A program made the translations under genes and the position numbers. Shown here one piece after another: positions 1 to 7,655 of a DNA stretch of 64,000 nucleotides. Source of the stretch: Terriglobales bacterium (GTDB lineage: Bacteria; Acidobacteriota; Terriglobia; Terriglobales; Acidobacteriaceae); assembly GCA_025980765.1 (NCBI GenBank), contig JAICXB010000001.1:62001-126000 (forward strand), written 5' to 3'. Numbering within the stretch: the first letter of the stretch is position 1; each line of letters starts with the position of its first letter. The notes beneath the pieces were generated by a model. The model searched no databases and was not told the DNA's origin. It was given only the letters and a program-made list of their open reading frames with translations.

Positions 1-1
1 C

Positions 2-562
2 TTCATTGCGTCGTGGGTCACTCCCCACGATCCTCGCGTGGAAGAGGTGCTGTCGAAGGCCAAGGAGCTGATGCCGGGACGGCGTCTTCCTGGATACGAA
101 GACTGGAAGGATGCCGCAGGCCAGGAGATCGAGACTCTCTTGCAGGCGAAGGCGATTTATCTCGCGCTGCAGCGGCAGCGGCTCTCCTACGTGAAGAGTT
201 CGCTGACCTTCGGCGCCAATGCCGGAATCAGCGAGCGCATTCGCACTCCGCGCGAGAGCATTCGCGAGAGTTCGGCGAACTGCATCGATGGCTCTGTGTT
301 GTTTGCCTCCGCTTTCGAGAACCTGGCGATGGATCCTGTGATCGTTCTCGTTCCCGGTCATGCCTATGTTGGAGTGAAGCTGTCAGATAAAGCCGACGAC
401 TATCTTTACATCGACAGCTCGCTGACTGGCCGGGTCTCCTTCGATGCCGCAGTGAACATTGCGCAACGCGCATTGGCGAAATATCAAGCTTCGCAAGTCG
501 ATCGCATCAGCATTCATGACGCTCGCCAGGCGGGCATCTACCCGATGCCGGAATTGCAGTAA
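2..562 (+). CDS. Transglutaminase-like domain protein, 3' part (5' end outside window)
   Basis: The reading frame is open to the window edge, so the true start lies upstream and only the C-terminal part (about 186 residues) is visible. A GTG at 38 is internal, because codons before it read on in the same frame as plausible protein. The visible part has the layout of a transglutaminase-like fold: a cysteine in SANCIDGSVLFASAF, a histidine in VLVPGHAYVGV and an aspartate in YLYIDSS, in the usual Cys-His-Asp order. The family includes peptidases and structural proteins, so a cysteine-hydrolase role is inferred. It ends 118 bp before bamA, which has its own promoter. Confidence 0.7.
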   Translation, partial: FIASWVTPHDPRVEEVLSKAKELMPGRRLPGYEDWKDAAGQEIETLLQAKAIYLALQRQRLSYVKSSLTFGANAGISERIRTPRESIRESSANCIDGSVLFASAFENLAMDPVIVLVPGHAYVGVKLSDKADDYLYIDSSLTGRVSFDAAVNIAQRALAKYQASQVDRISIHDARQAGIYPMPELQ

Positions 563-624
563 GTTCATCCCGCGAAATCACCTCACATTAACAACTCTTA
601 GGGCCAATGCCGGGTCAGATTGCT

Positions 625-653
625 TTGAAGGTGCGTTGAACGTCCCATATAAT
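625..653 (+). promoter_or_regulatory. Sigma70-type promoter of bamA
   Basis: A -35 box TTGAAG (625-630), a 17-bp spacer and a perfect -10 box TATAAT (648-653) precede bamA. Transcription would start near 660, leaving a leader of about 20 nt before the GTG start. Confidence 0.7.
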
Positions 654-680
654 TGAGAATTCCTCCACGAATTCATAACT

Positions 681-3530
681 GTGGTAGAGAGGCATCTTAT
701 TTTTAATACCCATCAAGCAGCGGACCGGCGCTGGTCGGGCGTTGTTCGACGATTGCTCTACTTCACTCTTCCTCTGCTGCTGACCTTAATCAGTTCTGGG
801 GAGGCATTCGCTCAGCAGGCCCTGGTTTCAGAGATTCTGGTCCACGGCAATCGTCGCATTCCGGCCGAGACCATCAAGTCACGGATGTTCACCCGCCCGG
901 GTGACGTCTACGACACCCAGGCCCTGGAGCGCGACTTCAACTCTCTTTGGAACACCGGCTATTTTGACGATCTCCGTTTCGAGCGGCAGGACACCCCGAA
1001 AGGAATAATTCTCGAAGTCTATGTCACCGAGAAGCCGACCATTCGCGAGATCAAATACATTGGCCTGAATTCGGTTTCGCAGAGCGACGTTCTCGACCGC
1101 TTCAAGAAAGACAAAGTCCCGCTATCGCAGGAAAGCCAATACGATCCCACCAAAGTAAAAAAGGCGGAGGTGGTGCTCAAAAACCTGCTGGCAGAGCACG
1201 GCCGCCAATTCGCCACCATCCGCACCGAAGTGCACAAGATTCCTCCCGCAGCGGTGAGCGTGGACTTCATCATCAAAGAAGGTCCCAAGGTCAAAGTTGG
1301 GAAGATCAGATTCGACGGAAACAAAAAGGTCTCCAGCCGCCAGTTGCGGGCGGCGATGAAGAACAGCAAGCCCATTGGCATCCCGCACTCGTTGATCTTC
1401 GAGAACCTGTTCTCGCATACCTTCGACGCCAGCAAGCTGGATGAAGACGCCGAGCGCGTCCGCTATCTTTATCAGACGAAGGGCTACTTCAAAGTCCTGG
1501 TAGAGGATCCCAAGACCAAGATCCGCGATACCAAGCCGGGATTCCCGTACATCGGGCGCCATGGCGGCAAAGTCGTGGACATTACGGTACCAGTGCAGGA
1601 AGGCGACCGTTACCGGTTGGGGACAATCACCTTCAGCGGCGGTAAGGCGATTACTAACACCAAGCTTCTGCGTGCGCAGTTCCCAATCAAGGACGGAGAC
1701 ATCTTCAATCGCGAGCTGATCGGCAAGGGCCTCGACAATCTGCGCAAAGCTTACGGCGAACTTGGATACATCAACTTCAGCGCGGTGCCGCAGACTGACG
1801 AAGACGATCAGAAGAAGGTCGTCTCGTTGAAAGTGGATCTCGATGAAGGCAAGCAGTTCTACGTACGCCGCATTGAGTTTGAAGGCAACACGACCACACG
1901 CGACAAAGTTATCCGCCGCGAACTGGCGCTCGAAGAAGGCAACGTTTACAACAGCCGTCTTTGGGAACTCAGTTTGTTGCGTCTGAATCAGCTGAACTAC
2001 TTCAATGAATTGAAGGTGGACCAGGATTCTGTCGCCAAGCAGAACGTGCAGGACGGCACGGTCGATCTGACGCTGAAGGTCAAAGAAAAAGGCAAGAACA
2101 GCATCGGACTGCAGGGCGGCGTCAGCGGACTGGCCGGCTCGTTTATCGGCATTAATTACAGCACCAACAACTTCCTCGGACTGGGAGAGACGCTGAGCGT
2201 TTCGGCCAACGTCGGCAATCTGGAGCGCAGCATTCTCTTCAGCTTCACCGAGCCGTATGCATTCGATCGTCCATTGCAACTCGGATTCAGCGTCTTCACC
2301 AGCCGCTACGATTTCAACGCGGCGAAAAACTACTCCATCCTGACCGGCCAGAATCTGAATCTTCCGCAAAACGTGCTCAACACATTGCAGAACTTCAGCC
2401 AGTCGCAAACCGGATTCACCTTGTCTGCCAGCTATCCGATTAAGCGCTCTTTCAAGCGCGTGGGATTGCAATATTCCTACCAGGTATCGAGCATTCAGAC
2501 CTTCAGCGATGCCTCGCAACAGTATTTCGAGGCGGTCAACTTCGACGGCGTTACCGGGCCGAATTCCCTGAGCGGGATCAAGACCAGTTCACTCACGCCC
2601 AGCTTCACATTTAACAGCATCGATAGCCCTTACCATCCGCATCGTGGGACCAGCCTGTTTCTCGGCGGTGAGTTTGCTGGAGTGGGCGGAAACGTAAATA
2701 CGATTCGCCCCATCGTGGAGTACAAGCATTGGATTCCCGTCAATAAAGGGCGCAACTCGCTGGGCTTCCGCCTGCAGGGTTCGCTGATTACCGGATATGC
2801 CGGCAAGGTGGCTCCGCCTTACGAGCGCTTCTATCTCGGCGGTGAAAACGACGTGCGCGGCTTCGATATTCGCACCGTCACGCCCTACGTCTTCATCGCA
2901 AACCGCGTGAACGTGCCGTTGCAGAACCCCGACGGCACGACAGTCCCGATCGATCCGACGAATCCACGCCGCGGCAGCGTGACCGTTCCGATCCCGGCGG
3001 AAACCATCATTTATGCCGGCGGAGACACCAGCCTGGTCTCTAACGTGGAGTATCGCATTCCCATTGCGGGACCAGTGACGCTTGCCGCCTTCAACGACAT
3101 CGGCATGAACTTTGTCGCGCTGCCGGGACAACTCAAGCTCAGCCCGCAGAACATCAGTTTGCTCAACGGCACTCCTTTCGGGTGCCCCTCGCTGGACGTG
3201 AATTTCAATTGCGTAGGCAGCAAGTCAGTGACCTTCCAGCAGGACCTGAAGCCGATCGCGGGCACCAATTATGTGCCGCGCATGTCCACAGGCCTGGAGC
3301 TTCAGGTCATCCTGCCAATCGTGAATGCTCCCTTCCGCATCTACTACGCTTACAATCCGCTGATCCTCAACACGCGCGTCAACAACGCCTCTCCCATCAC
3401 TCGCGACATGTTCCCGGTGGGAGCTGCCGGCGATTTCACCTTCCAGCAGGCGCTCGCAACCTACGGACTGAACTACCAGTTGCGAGAGCCGCGAAAGACC
3501 TTCCGCTTTACTGTGGCGACTACGTTCTAG
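681..3530 (+). CDS. bamA: Outer membrane protein assembly factor BamA
   Basis: BamA is the core of the machine that folds and inserts beta-barrel proteins into the outer membrane. The 949-residue product starts with a basic stretch and a hydrophobic signal segment ending near EAFAQQ, followed by about five POTRA-like modules (roughly residues 47-470; one begins VSEILVHGNRRIPAETI). A C-terminal Omp85 barrel carries the conserved VRGF motif near residue 723 (GGENDVRGFDIRTV) and ends in an aromatic residue, as outer membrane proteins usually do. The GTG at 681 has no clear Shine-Dalgarno sequence but fits the promoter just upstream; GTG 684 or TTG 753 are alternatives. No other bam, skp or lpx gene lies nearby. 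Confidence 0.93.
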   Translation: MVERHLIFNTHQAADRRWSGVVRRLLYFTLPLLLTLISSGEAFAQQALVSEILVHGNRRIPAETIKSRMFTRPGDVYDTQALERDFNSLWNTGYFDDLRFERQDTPKGIILEVYVTEKPTIREIKYIGLNSVSQSDVLDRFKKDKVPLSQESQYDPTKVKKAEVVLKNLLAEHGRQFATIRTEVHKIPPAAVSVDFIIKEGPKVKVGKIRFDGNKKVSSRQLRAAMKNSKPIGIPHSLIFENLFSHTFDASKLDEDAERVRYLYQTKGYFKVLVEDPKTKIRDTKPGFPYIGRHGGKVVDITVPVQEGDRYRLGTITFSGGKAITNTKLLRAQFPIKDGDIFNRELIGKGLDNLRKAYGELGYINFSAVPQTDEDDQKKVVSLKVDLDEGKQFYVRRIEFEGNTTTRDKVIRRELALEEGNVYNSRLWELSLLRLNQLNYFNELKVDQDSVAKQNVQDGTVDLTLKVKEKGKNSIGLQGGVSGLAGSFIGINYSTNNFLGLGETLSVSANVGNLERSILFSFTEPYAFDRPLQLGFSVFTSRYDFNAAKNYSILTGQNLNLPQNVLNTLQNFSQSQTGFTLSASYPIKRSFKRVGLQYSYQVSSIQTFSDASQQYFEAVNFDGVTGPNSLSGIKTSSLTPSFTFNSIDSPYHPHRGTSLFLGGEFAGVGGNVNTIRPIVEYKHWIPVNKGRNSLGFRLQGSLITGYAGKVAPPYERFYLGGENDVRGFDIRTVTPYVFIANRVNVPLQNPDGTTVPIDPTNPRRGSVTVPIPAETIIYAGGDTSLVSNVEYRIPIAGPVTLAAFNDIGMNFVALPGQLKLSPQNISLLNGTPFGCPSLDVNFNCVGSKSVTFQQDLKPIAGTNYVPRMSTGLELQVILPIVNAPFRIYYAYNPLILNTRVNNASPITRDMFPVGAAGDFTFQQALATYGLNYQLREPRKTFRFTVATTF

Positions 3531-3800
3531 ATACATGCAATTGCGGTCATCGGCTCTCGCTGTTGTGGATACCCCATCGAACAATTATTGATGGCCGCGA
3601 GCAAATCCATCGAAGTGATCCGAGGCCACATCGGCACGGATTCCCTTCTCTGCTGCTGAATGCCTGAAGCGCGCGCTCCGCCGACCGCGAGAGGACCAAC
3701 TACTCACCCGCGGTACTATGCCGGTAACTATCCGACGCATGGGTCGACGTGAAAGATATTGAGCCTGCGACGCCTCGTAACAAAGAATAACAACTCAGCA
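3531..3800. other. Intergenic stretch, nothing recognised
   Basis: This gap between bamA and the toxin-antitoxin promoter shows no convincing gene, RNA or repeat. Short open frames here are tails of frames antisense or shifted to bamA. Confidence 0.5.
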
Positions 3801-3829
3801 TTGACATTATTTGTTATAGAATGTATGAT
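3801..3829 (+). promoter_or_regulatory. Strong sigma70 promoter of the PIN toxin-antitoxin locus
   Basis: A perfect -35 TTGACA (3801-3806), a 17-bp spacer and TATGAT (3824-3829) form one of the best promoters in the window. The ATG at 3821 lies inside the promoter and therefore cannot be the start. The start at 3857, with GGAAGG six bases before it, is about 20 nt downstream of the predicted transcription start. Confidence 0.8.
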
Positions 3830-3856
3830 CCTTTTGTTCTGAAAGGAAGGACACAT

Positions 3857-4387
3857 ATGGGATCAGCAAGTGCAATGAAGTTAAAGGTGGCCGACCAGGT
3901 GTGGGTGGCGACCGCGCTCCTACATCGTGAGAACCCGGACAGGATGGACTTCTCGAAACAGGAAATCAGGGAGCGTGCGGAAGAAGAATATCTCGAAGGC
4001 GCAAAACGGCCTGGAATTTCTCAACACATTTCTACGCATTGTGTTGCGTCGAAGCCGCCTACGCCGGCTAAGCATCGGATGCTGAGCCGAACTCGAAGTG
4101 GCAGGCGTCGACTATTCCGGGAGGGGATTGATGCGGAGCATCCCGACCGCAAGGAAGGGAATACGTGTCCGAACCGCGAGGATCTTCCCGACGAATACTG
4201 TTCCTTGCTGGATTGGTATGAAAACGAATATAACCGGAAGGAGTTGCCAAAAGTCGCCCGGAGAACGCGTGGTGCAACGGCCGAAGTTATGATGAAGATG
4301 ATGGGAAGGATCAGTCAGGAAGATGCGAACGAGTTGATTCAAATCATCAATGAATGTTGCGGACAAATAGATGCCAGTGAGTGGTGA
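3857..4387 (+). CDS. DUF7669-type putative antitoxin with C-terminal toxin-binding tail
   Basis: The 176-residue product has an N-terminal part resembling the uncharacterised DUF7669 family (KVADQVWVATALLHRENP, then YSLLDWYENEY-like residues near position 120). This recognition is from memory. The C-terminal 35 residues look like an antitoxin tail (AEVMMKMMGRISQEDANELI). The gene overlaps the PIN toxin by 17 bp, which is the classical antitoxin-toxin arrangement, and has a strong promoter and a good ribosome site. I infer that the N-terminal part binds DNA and autoregulates and that the tail neutralises the toxin. The same tail motif recurs in the small gene at 4797. Confidence 0.65.
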   Translation: MGSASAMKLKVADQVWVATALLHRENPDRMDFSKQEIRERAEEEYLEGAKRPGISQHISTHCVASKPPTPAKHRMLSRTRSGRRRLFREGIDAEHPDRKEGNTCPNREDLPDEYCSLLDWYENEYNRKELPKVARRTRGATAEVMMKMMGRISQEDANELIQIINECCGQIDASEW

Positions 4388-4766
4388 TTTCCTCATTGAC
4401 ACCAATGCTTTGATCAAGCTGCTCGCGAGAGACCCTAGCCTGCGCTGGCACATGGGCCACGATTTCAGGTGCTCGGTAAGTTTCATCACGTTGGGGGAGC
4501 TTTGTGCGGGTGCTCATCAGTCCAAGCGAGCAGCTTTTAATTTGGCTGAGGCAAGAAGGATCGCATCCGAGATGCCAGTTTTGGGGTTCGACTTCGATAC
4601 TGCCGACGAGTATGGACGAATCAAAGCTTTCCTTCGAAAAAAAGGTAGACCGATACCTCATAATGACCTTTGGATCGCAGCGACAGCTGTTCGCAACGGA
4701 CTGACGCTTATTACTCTGGATAAGCACTTTTCTTGGATTGATGGTCTTGCGATAGAGATCTGGTAA
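4371..4766 (+). CDS. VapC-like PIN-domain toxin
   Basis: PIN-domain toxins are Mg-dependent ribonucleases that usually cleave tRNA, rRNA or mRNA. The 131-residue protein has the expected length and the acidic quartet: D10 in FLIDTNALIKLL, E43 in LGELCAGA, D99 in HNDLWIAATA and D117 in TLDKHF. It starts inside the antitoxin gene (17-bp overlap), so the two are likely translationally coupled. The target RNA cannot be read from sequence. Confidence 0.88.
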   Translation: MPVSGDFLIDTNALIKLLARDPSLRWHMGHDFRCSVSFITLGELCAGAHQSKRAAFNLAEARRIASEMPVLGFDFDTADEYGRIKAFLRKKGRPIPHNDLWIAATAVRNGLTLITLDKHFSWIDGLAIEIW

Positions 4767-4796
4767 TTCAAATTTCCAGCTCCTCTTACGAAACGT

Positions 4797-4982
4797 ATGA
4801 CTGAGAAGCAACACCCAAAACTGCAAAAGAGCAATCCCGATCCCAAACAATCTTCGGGAGAAGCGTTGATGCGATTCTTTGGGATTATGCCTCGCGAGCG
4901 TGCAGAGAAAATGCTCCGAATCATCGACGAAGAATGCGAGTTCATCGATGAAACAGGCGATCTTCCAAAGAGAAATGGCTAG
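4797..4982 (+). CDS. Small antitoxin-tail-like protein (61 aa)
   Basis: This short frame lies 30 bp after the PIN toxin. Residues 20-52 align without gaps to the C-terminal tail of the antitoxin at 3857 (GEALMRFFGIMPRERAEKML against AEVMMKMMGRISQEDANELI, both continuing to an I-I-x-E-x-C-x-x-I-D pattern). I count 11 identities in 33 positions plus many conservative changes. That similarity is the main reason to call it coding, since no good Shine-Dalgarno site is visible. It may be a second, unfused antitoxin for the same toxin or a remnant of a duplicated antitoxin gene. Confidence 0.6.
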   Translation: MTEKQHPKLQKSNPDPKQSSGEALMRFFGIMPRERAEKMLRIIDEECEFIDETGDLPKRNG

Positions 4983-5023
4983 AAACGCGGGAAAGCCAAC
5001 AGGCTTGAATCAAGTCGACCTTC

Positions 5024-5029
5024 TATAAT
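5024..5029 (+). promoter_or_regulatory. -10 box directly before pccB, near-leaderless mRNA
   Basis: A perfect TATAAT ends ten bases before the ATG at 5039. Transcription starting about seven bases after the box would give a leader of only 2-4 nt. No Shine-Dalgarno sequence is present (the bases are CCCCTCTC), which fits leaderless translation. The -35 region is weak. Confidence 0.5.
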
Positions 5030-5038
5030 TCCCCTCTC

Positions 5039-6622
5039 ATGAACTTGGAACAGAAGCTTGAGGATCTGCAGAAGCGCAACACTGCCGCCGAGGCGGGCGG
5101 CGGGCCGGAGCGGCGCGCGCGGCAGCATAAGGAAGGCAAACTCTCGGCGCGCGAGCGCATTCAATTTCTGCTGGACGAAGGCACGTTCGAGGAGACCGAC
5201 CGCTTCGTCACCCATCGCTGCACGGATTTCGGAATGGAGGCGCAGAAGCTTCCGGGCGACGGATTCGTTACCGGTTATGGCCGCATCGAAGGCCGCCTTG
5301 TCTTCGTCTTCGCGCAGGACTTTACCGTATTCGGCGGCTCTCTCTCCGAAGCCAACGCCTCCAAGATCGTGAAGATCATGGACATGGCCATGCGCGTTGG
5401 CGCGCCTTTGATCGGGCTGAACGACTCTGGCGGCGCCCGCATTCAGGAAGGCGTGATGTCTCTGGCCGGCTACGCCGACATCTTCGTGCGTAACACCCTG
5501 GCCAGCGGAGTGATTCCGCAAATTTCCGCCATTATGGGTCCGTGCGCCGGCGGAGCTGTGTATTCGCCGGCCATCACCGACTACATCTTCATGGTGGACA
5601 AGACTTCCTACATGTTCGTCACCGGTCCGGACGTGATCAAGACGGTCACCCACGAGGAAGTGACCAAAGACCAGCTTGGCGGAGCTGCGACCCATAATGA
5701 AACTTCCGGCGTCGCCCACTTTCTGGCGCATGACGATGCCGAATGCCTCTCCATGATCCGCGAGCTGATCGGCTTTCTGCCGTCGAACAACCTCGACGAT
5801 CCGCCGCGGCGCGCAACCAGTGACCCTGCCGATCGTGCCGACGCCGAGCTCGACAGCGCCATTCCGGCTGCTTCCAATCAGCCCTATGACATTAAGGACG
5901 TGATTGCGCGCGTGGTCGACGACGGCTATTTCTTCGAAGTGCAGGAGATGTATGCCAGGAACATCGTCGTCGGCTTCGCGCGGATGAACGGCCGCTCGGT
6001 AGGAGTTGTCGCCAATCAGCCTGCTTTCCTCGCCGGTGTGCTCGACATCAATGCCTCTGATAAAGGTGCACGCTTTGTGCGCTTCTGCGATGCGTTCAAC
6101 ATCCCACTGATTACTTTCGAAGATGTTCCCGGATTTTTGCCCGGAACGCAGCAGGAATACGGCGGGATCATTCGTCACGGCGCCAAGCTGCTGTTTGCCT
6201 TCGCCGAAGCCACCGTGCCCAAGCTGACGGTAATCACGCGCAAAGCGTATGGCGGCGCGTATTGTGTGATGTCGTCCAAGCACATCCGCACCGACGTGAA
6301 CTACGCCTGGCCGACGGCGGAGATCGCCGTGATGGGTCCGGAAGGCGCGGTGAACATCGTGTACAAACGCGAACTGGATCGTGCCGCGCAGATGGGCAAA
6401 ACCGAAGCCGAACGCGCCGCCATCCTGGAGCGTGAGCGCGGCAAGAAGATCGAGGAATTTCGCGAGCGCTTTGCCAATCCCTACGTCGCGGCAGAGCGCG
6501 GCTACATCGACGCGGTGATCCGTCCGCGAGAGACGCGCAAAAAGCTGATCGACGCCCTGGAGATGCTGGACAGCAAGCGCGACAAGAACCCACCCAAGAA
6601 GCACGGGAACATCCCCCTATAA
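5039..6622 (+). CDS. pccB: Acyl-CoA (propionyl-CoA type) carboxylase beta subunit
   Basis: This is the carboxyltransferase subunit that moves carboxyl from biotin to an acyl-CoA such as propionyl-CoA; methylmalonyl-CoA decarboxylase alpha is a close alternative. The 527 residues match the family length. The N-terminal crotonase-like half has [13 protein letters not shown] and [20 protein letters not shown]. The C-terminal half has [20 protein letters not shown] and [13 protein letters not shown]. No biotin carboxylase or biotin carrier gene is in the window, so substrate specificity is not set by context. The next gene starts 2 bp after the stop, so they are probably co-transcribed. Confidence 0.9.
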   Translation: MNLEQKLEDLQKRNTAAEAGGGPERRARQHKEGKLSARERIQFLLDEGTFEETDRFVTHRCTDFGMEAQKLPGDGFVTGYGRIEGRLVFVFAQDFTVFGGSLSEANASKIVKIMDMAMRVGAPLIGLNDSGGARIQEGVMSLAGYADIFVRNTLASGVIPQISAIMGPCAGGAVYSPAITDYIFMVDKTSYMFVTGPDVIKTVTHEEVTKDQLGGAATHNETSGVAHFLAHDDAECLSMIRELIGFLPSNNLDDPPRRATSDPADRADAELDSAIPAASNQPYDIKDVIARVVDDGYFFEVQEMYARNIVVGFARMNGRSVGVVANQPAFLAGVLDINASDKGARFVRFCDAFNIPLITFEDVPGFLPGTQQEYGGIIRHGAKLLFAFAEATVPKLTVITRKAYGGAYCVMSSKHIRTDVNYAWPTAEIAVMGPEGAVNIVYKRELDRAAQMGKTEAERAAILERERGKKIEEFRERFANPYVAAERGYIDAVIRPRETRKKLIDALEMLDSKRDKNPPKKHGNIPL

Positions 6623-6624
6623 CG

Positions 6625-7284
6625 ATGACCTCCCGACCGCTGCTGCTGGGACATCGCGGCGCATCCCGTTATGTGCCGGAGAACACCTTCGCGGCATTCG
6701 ATCTGGCGCTCGAGCACGGATGCGATGGCTTCGAGTTCGACGTGCGTTACACCAGCGATGCTCGCGCAGTGGTTTGCCATGATCCGCAGGTTCGCGGAAT
6801 CAAAATTGAAAGCAGCGCGTATTCGAATCTTATTGGCCAGGACGGAGTGAGTCTGGCCTGTGCCGACGATGTGATCCGCCGCTACGGGCCGCGGGCGTTT
6901 CTTGATATAGAGCTGAAAGTAGCCGGCGAGATTGGTCCAATTCTGGCGGCGCTGGGCGATGCACCGCGTGCCGACAGCTTCGTGATTTCCTCTTTTTTGC
7001 CCGAACTACTCGATAGCGTCTATGCGCGGATCCAGGGTATTCCGCTGGGGTTGATCTGTGAAAACGGCGCCCAGTTGCGGCGCTGGTCGACGTTGTCAGT
7101 AAGCTTTGTGATGTTGCATCACAACCTCGCCTCAGCCGCGCTGATTGCGGAACTGCACGCCGCCAAAAAAAGAACGTTTGTCTGGACCGTGAATGAGGAA
7201 AAAGAAATGCGTCGCTTTGCCGAACTTGGCGCAGATGGCCTGATTTCCGACGACACCCGTCTCCTGGCGCAGGCATTCTCTTGA
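6625..7284 (+). CDS. Glycerophosphodiester phosphodiesterase
   Basis: The enzyme hydrolyses glycerophosphodiesters from phospholipid turnover to glycerol-3-phosphate and an alcohol. The 219-residue protein has the GDPD signature GHRGASRYVPENT with catalytic H10, the metal-binding pair in FEFDVRYTSD, the second histidine H52 in VVCHDP and DIELK on the next strand. There is no signal peptide, so it is probably cytoplasmic. It begins 2 bp after pccB. The next gene, facing it, is glycerol-3-phosphate dehydrogenase, which would consume its product. Confidence 0.88.
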   Translation: MTSRPLLLGHRGASRYVPENTFAAFDLALEHGCDGFEFDVRYTSDARAVVCHDPQVRGIKIESSAYSNLIGQDGVSLACADDVIRRYGPRAFLDIELKVAGEIGPILAALGDAPRADSFVISSFLPELLDSVYARIQGIPLGLICENGAQLRRWSTLSVSFVMLHHNLASAALIAELHAAKKRTFVWTVNEEKEMRRFAELGADGLISDDTRLLAQAFS

Positions 7285-7388
7285 GACAGGGCCAGGAATG
7301 GCTCCAGGGCATGGCTTAAGGCTGTCCAAAACTGGCGGATGAAAACGCCGGCGCACCTGCAATCGCTGGGCTGTGGAAATGCCGCGGC

Positions 7389-7613
7389 TTTCCTGTTCGT
7401 TTCCTGTTATTTAAGAGCAGCTACTGGCTTCTAGCTGCTAGCTGCTCGCAAATCAAAGACTTATGTCGAAAATCTGGCCTTTCCTGCTCCTATCCTGTTC
7501 GTTTCCTCAGGACAAGACGAAAATCGCGGATTTTGGGCAGAATTTGAAGATCCAGCCCGCCAACGGCGAATTTTCCCTGCTATTTTTCCCTGTTCTCAGG
7601 AAAGCCCGCCGGC
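7389..7613 (+). repeat. Dispersed ~225-bp repeat, copy 1 (of two seen)
   Basis: This fills most of the 371-bp gap between the convergent GDPD and glpD genes. It begins with tandem TTTCCTGTTCG units and contains TTTCCTGCTCCTATCCTG, GATTTTGGGCAGAATTTG and TGCTATTTTTCCCTG. A close copy lies at 60824-61050 beside the tRNA gene. A short AGCTGCTAGC-type palindrome (7414-7450) is embedded. Both copies keep an open frame, but most differences between them change the amino acid, so I treat it as a DNA or RNA element rather than a gene. Confidence 0.75.
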
Positions 7614-7655
7614 AAAAAGTGGGAAGACTTGGCGCACCACCGAACCGTCGCGCTG

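Noticed and set aside
1122-2519. Long open frame on the minus strand inside bamA (465 codons)
   Set aside because: It is antisense to a clearly conserved gene, shows no domain, and such frames are common opposite GC-rich genes.
4979-6604. 541-codon minus-strand frame opposite pccB
   Set aside because: Antisense shadow of a conserved carboxylase gene; composition rich in His/Arg/Gly with no motifs.
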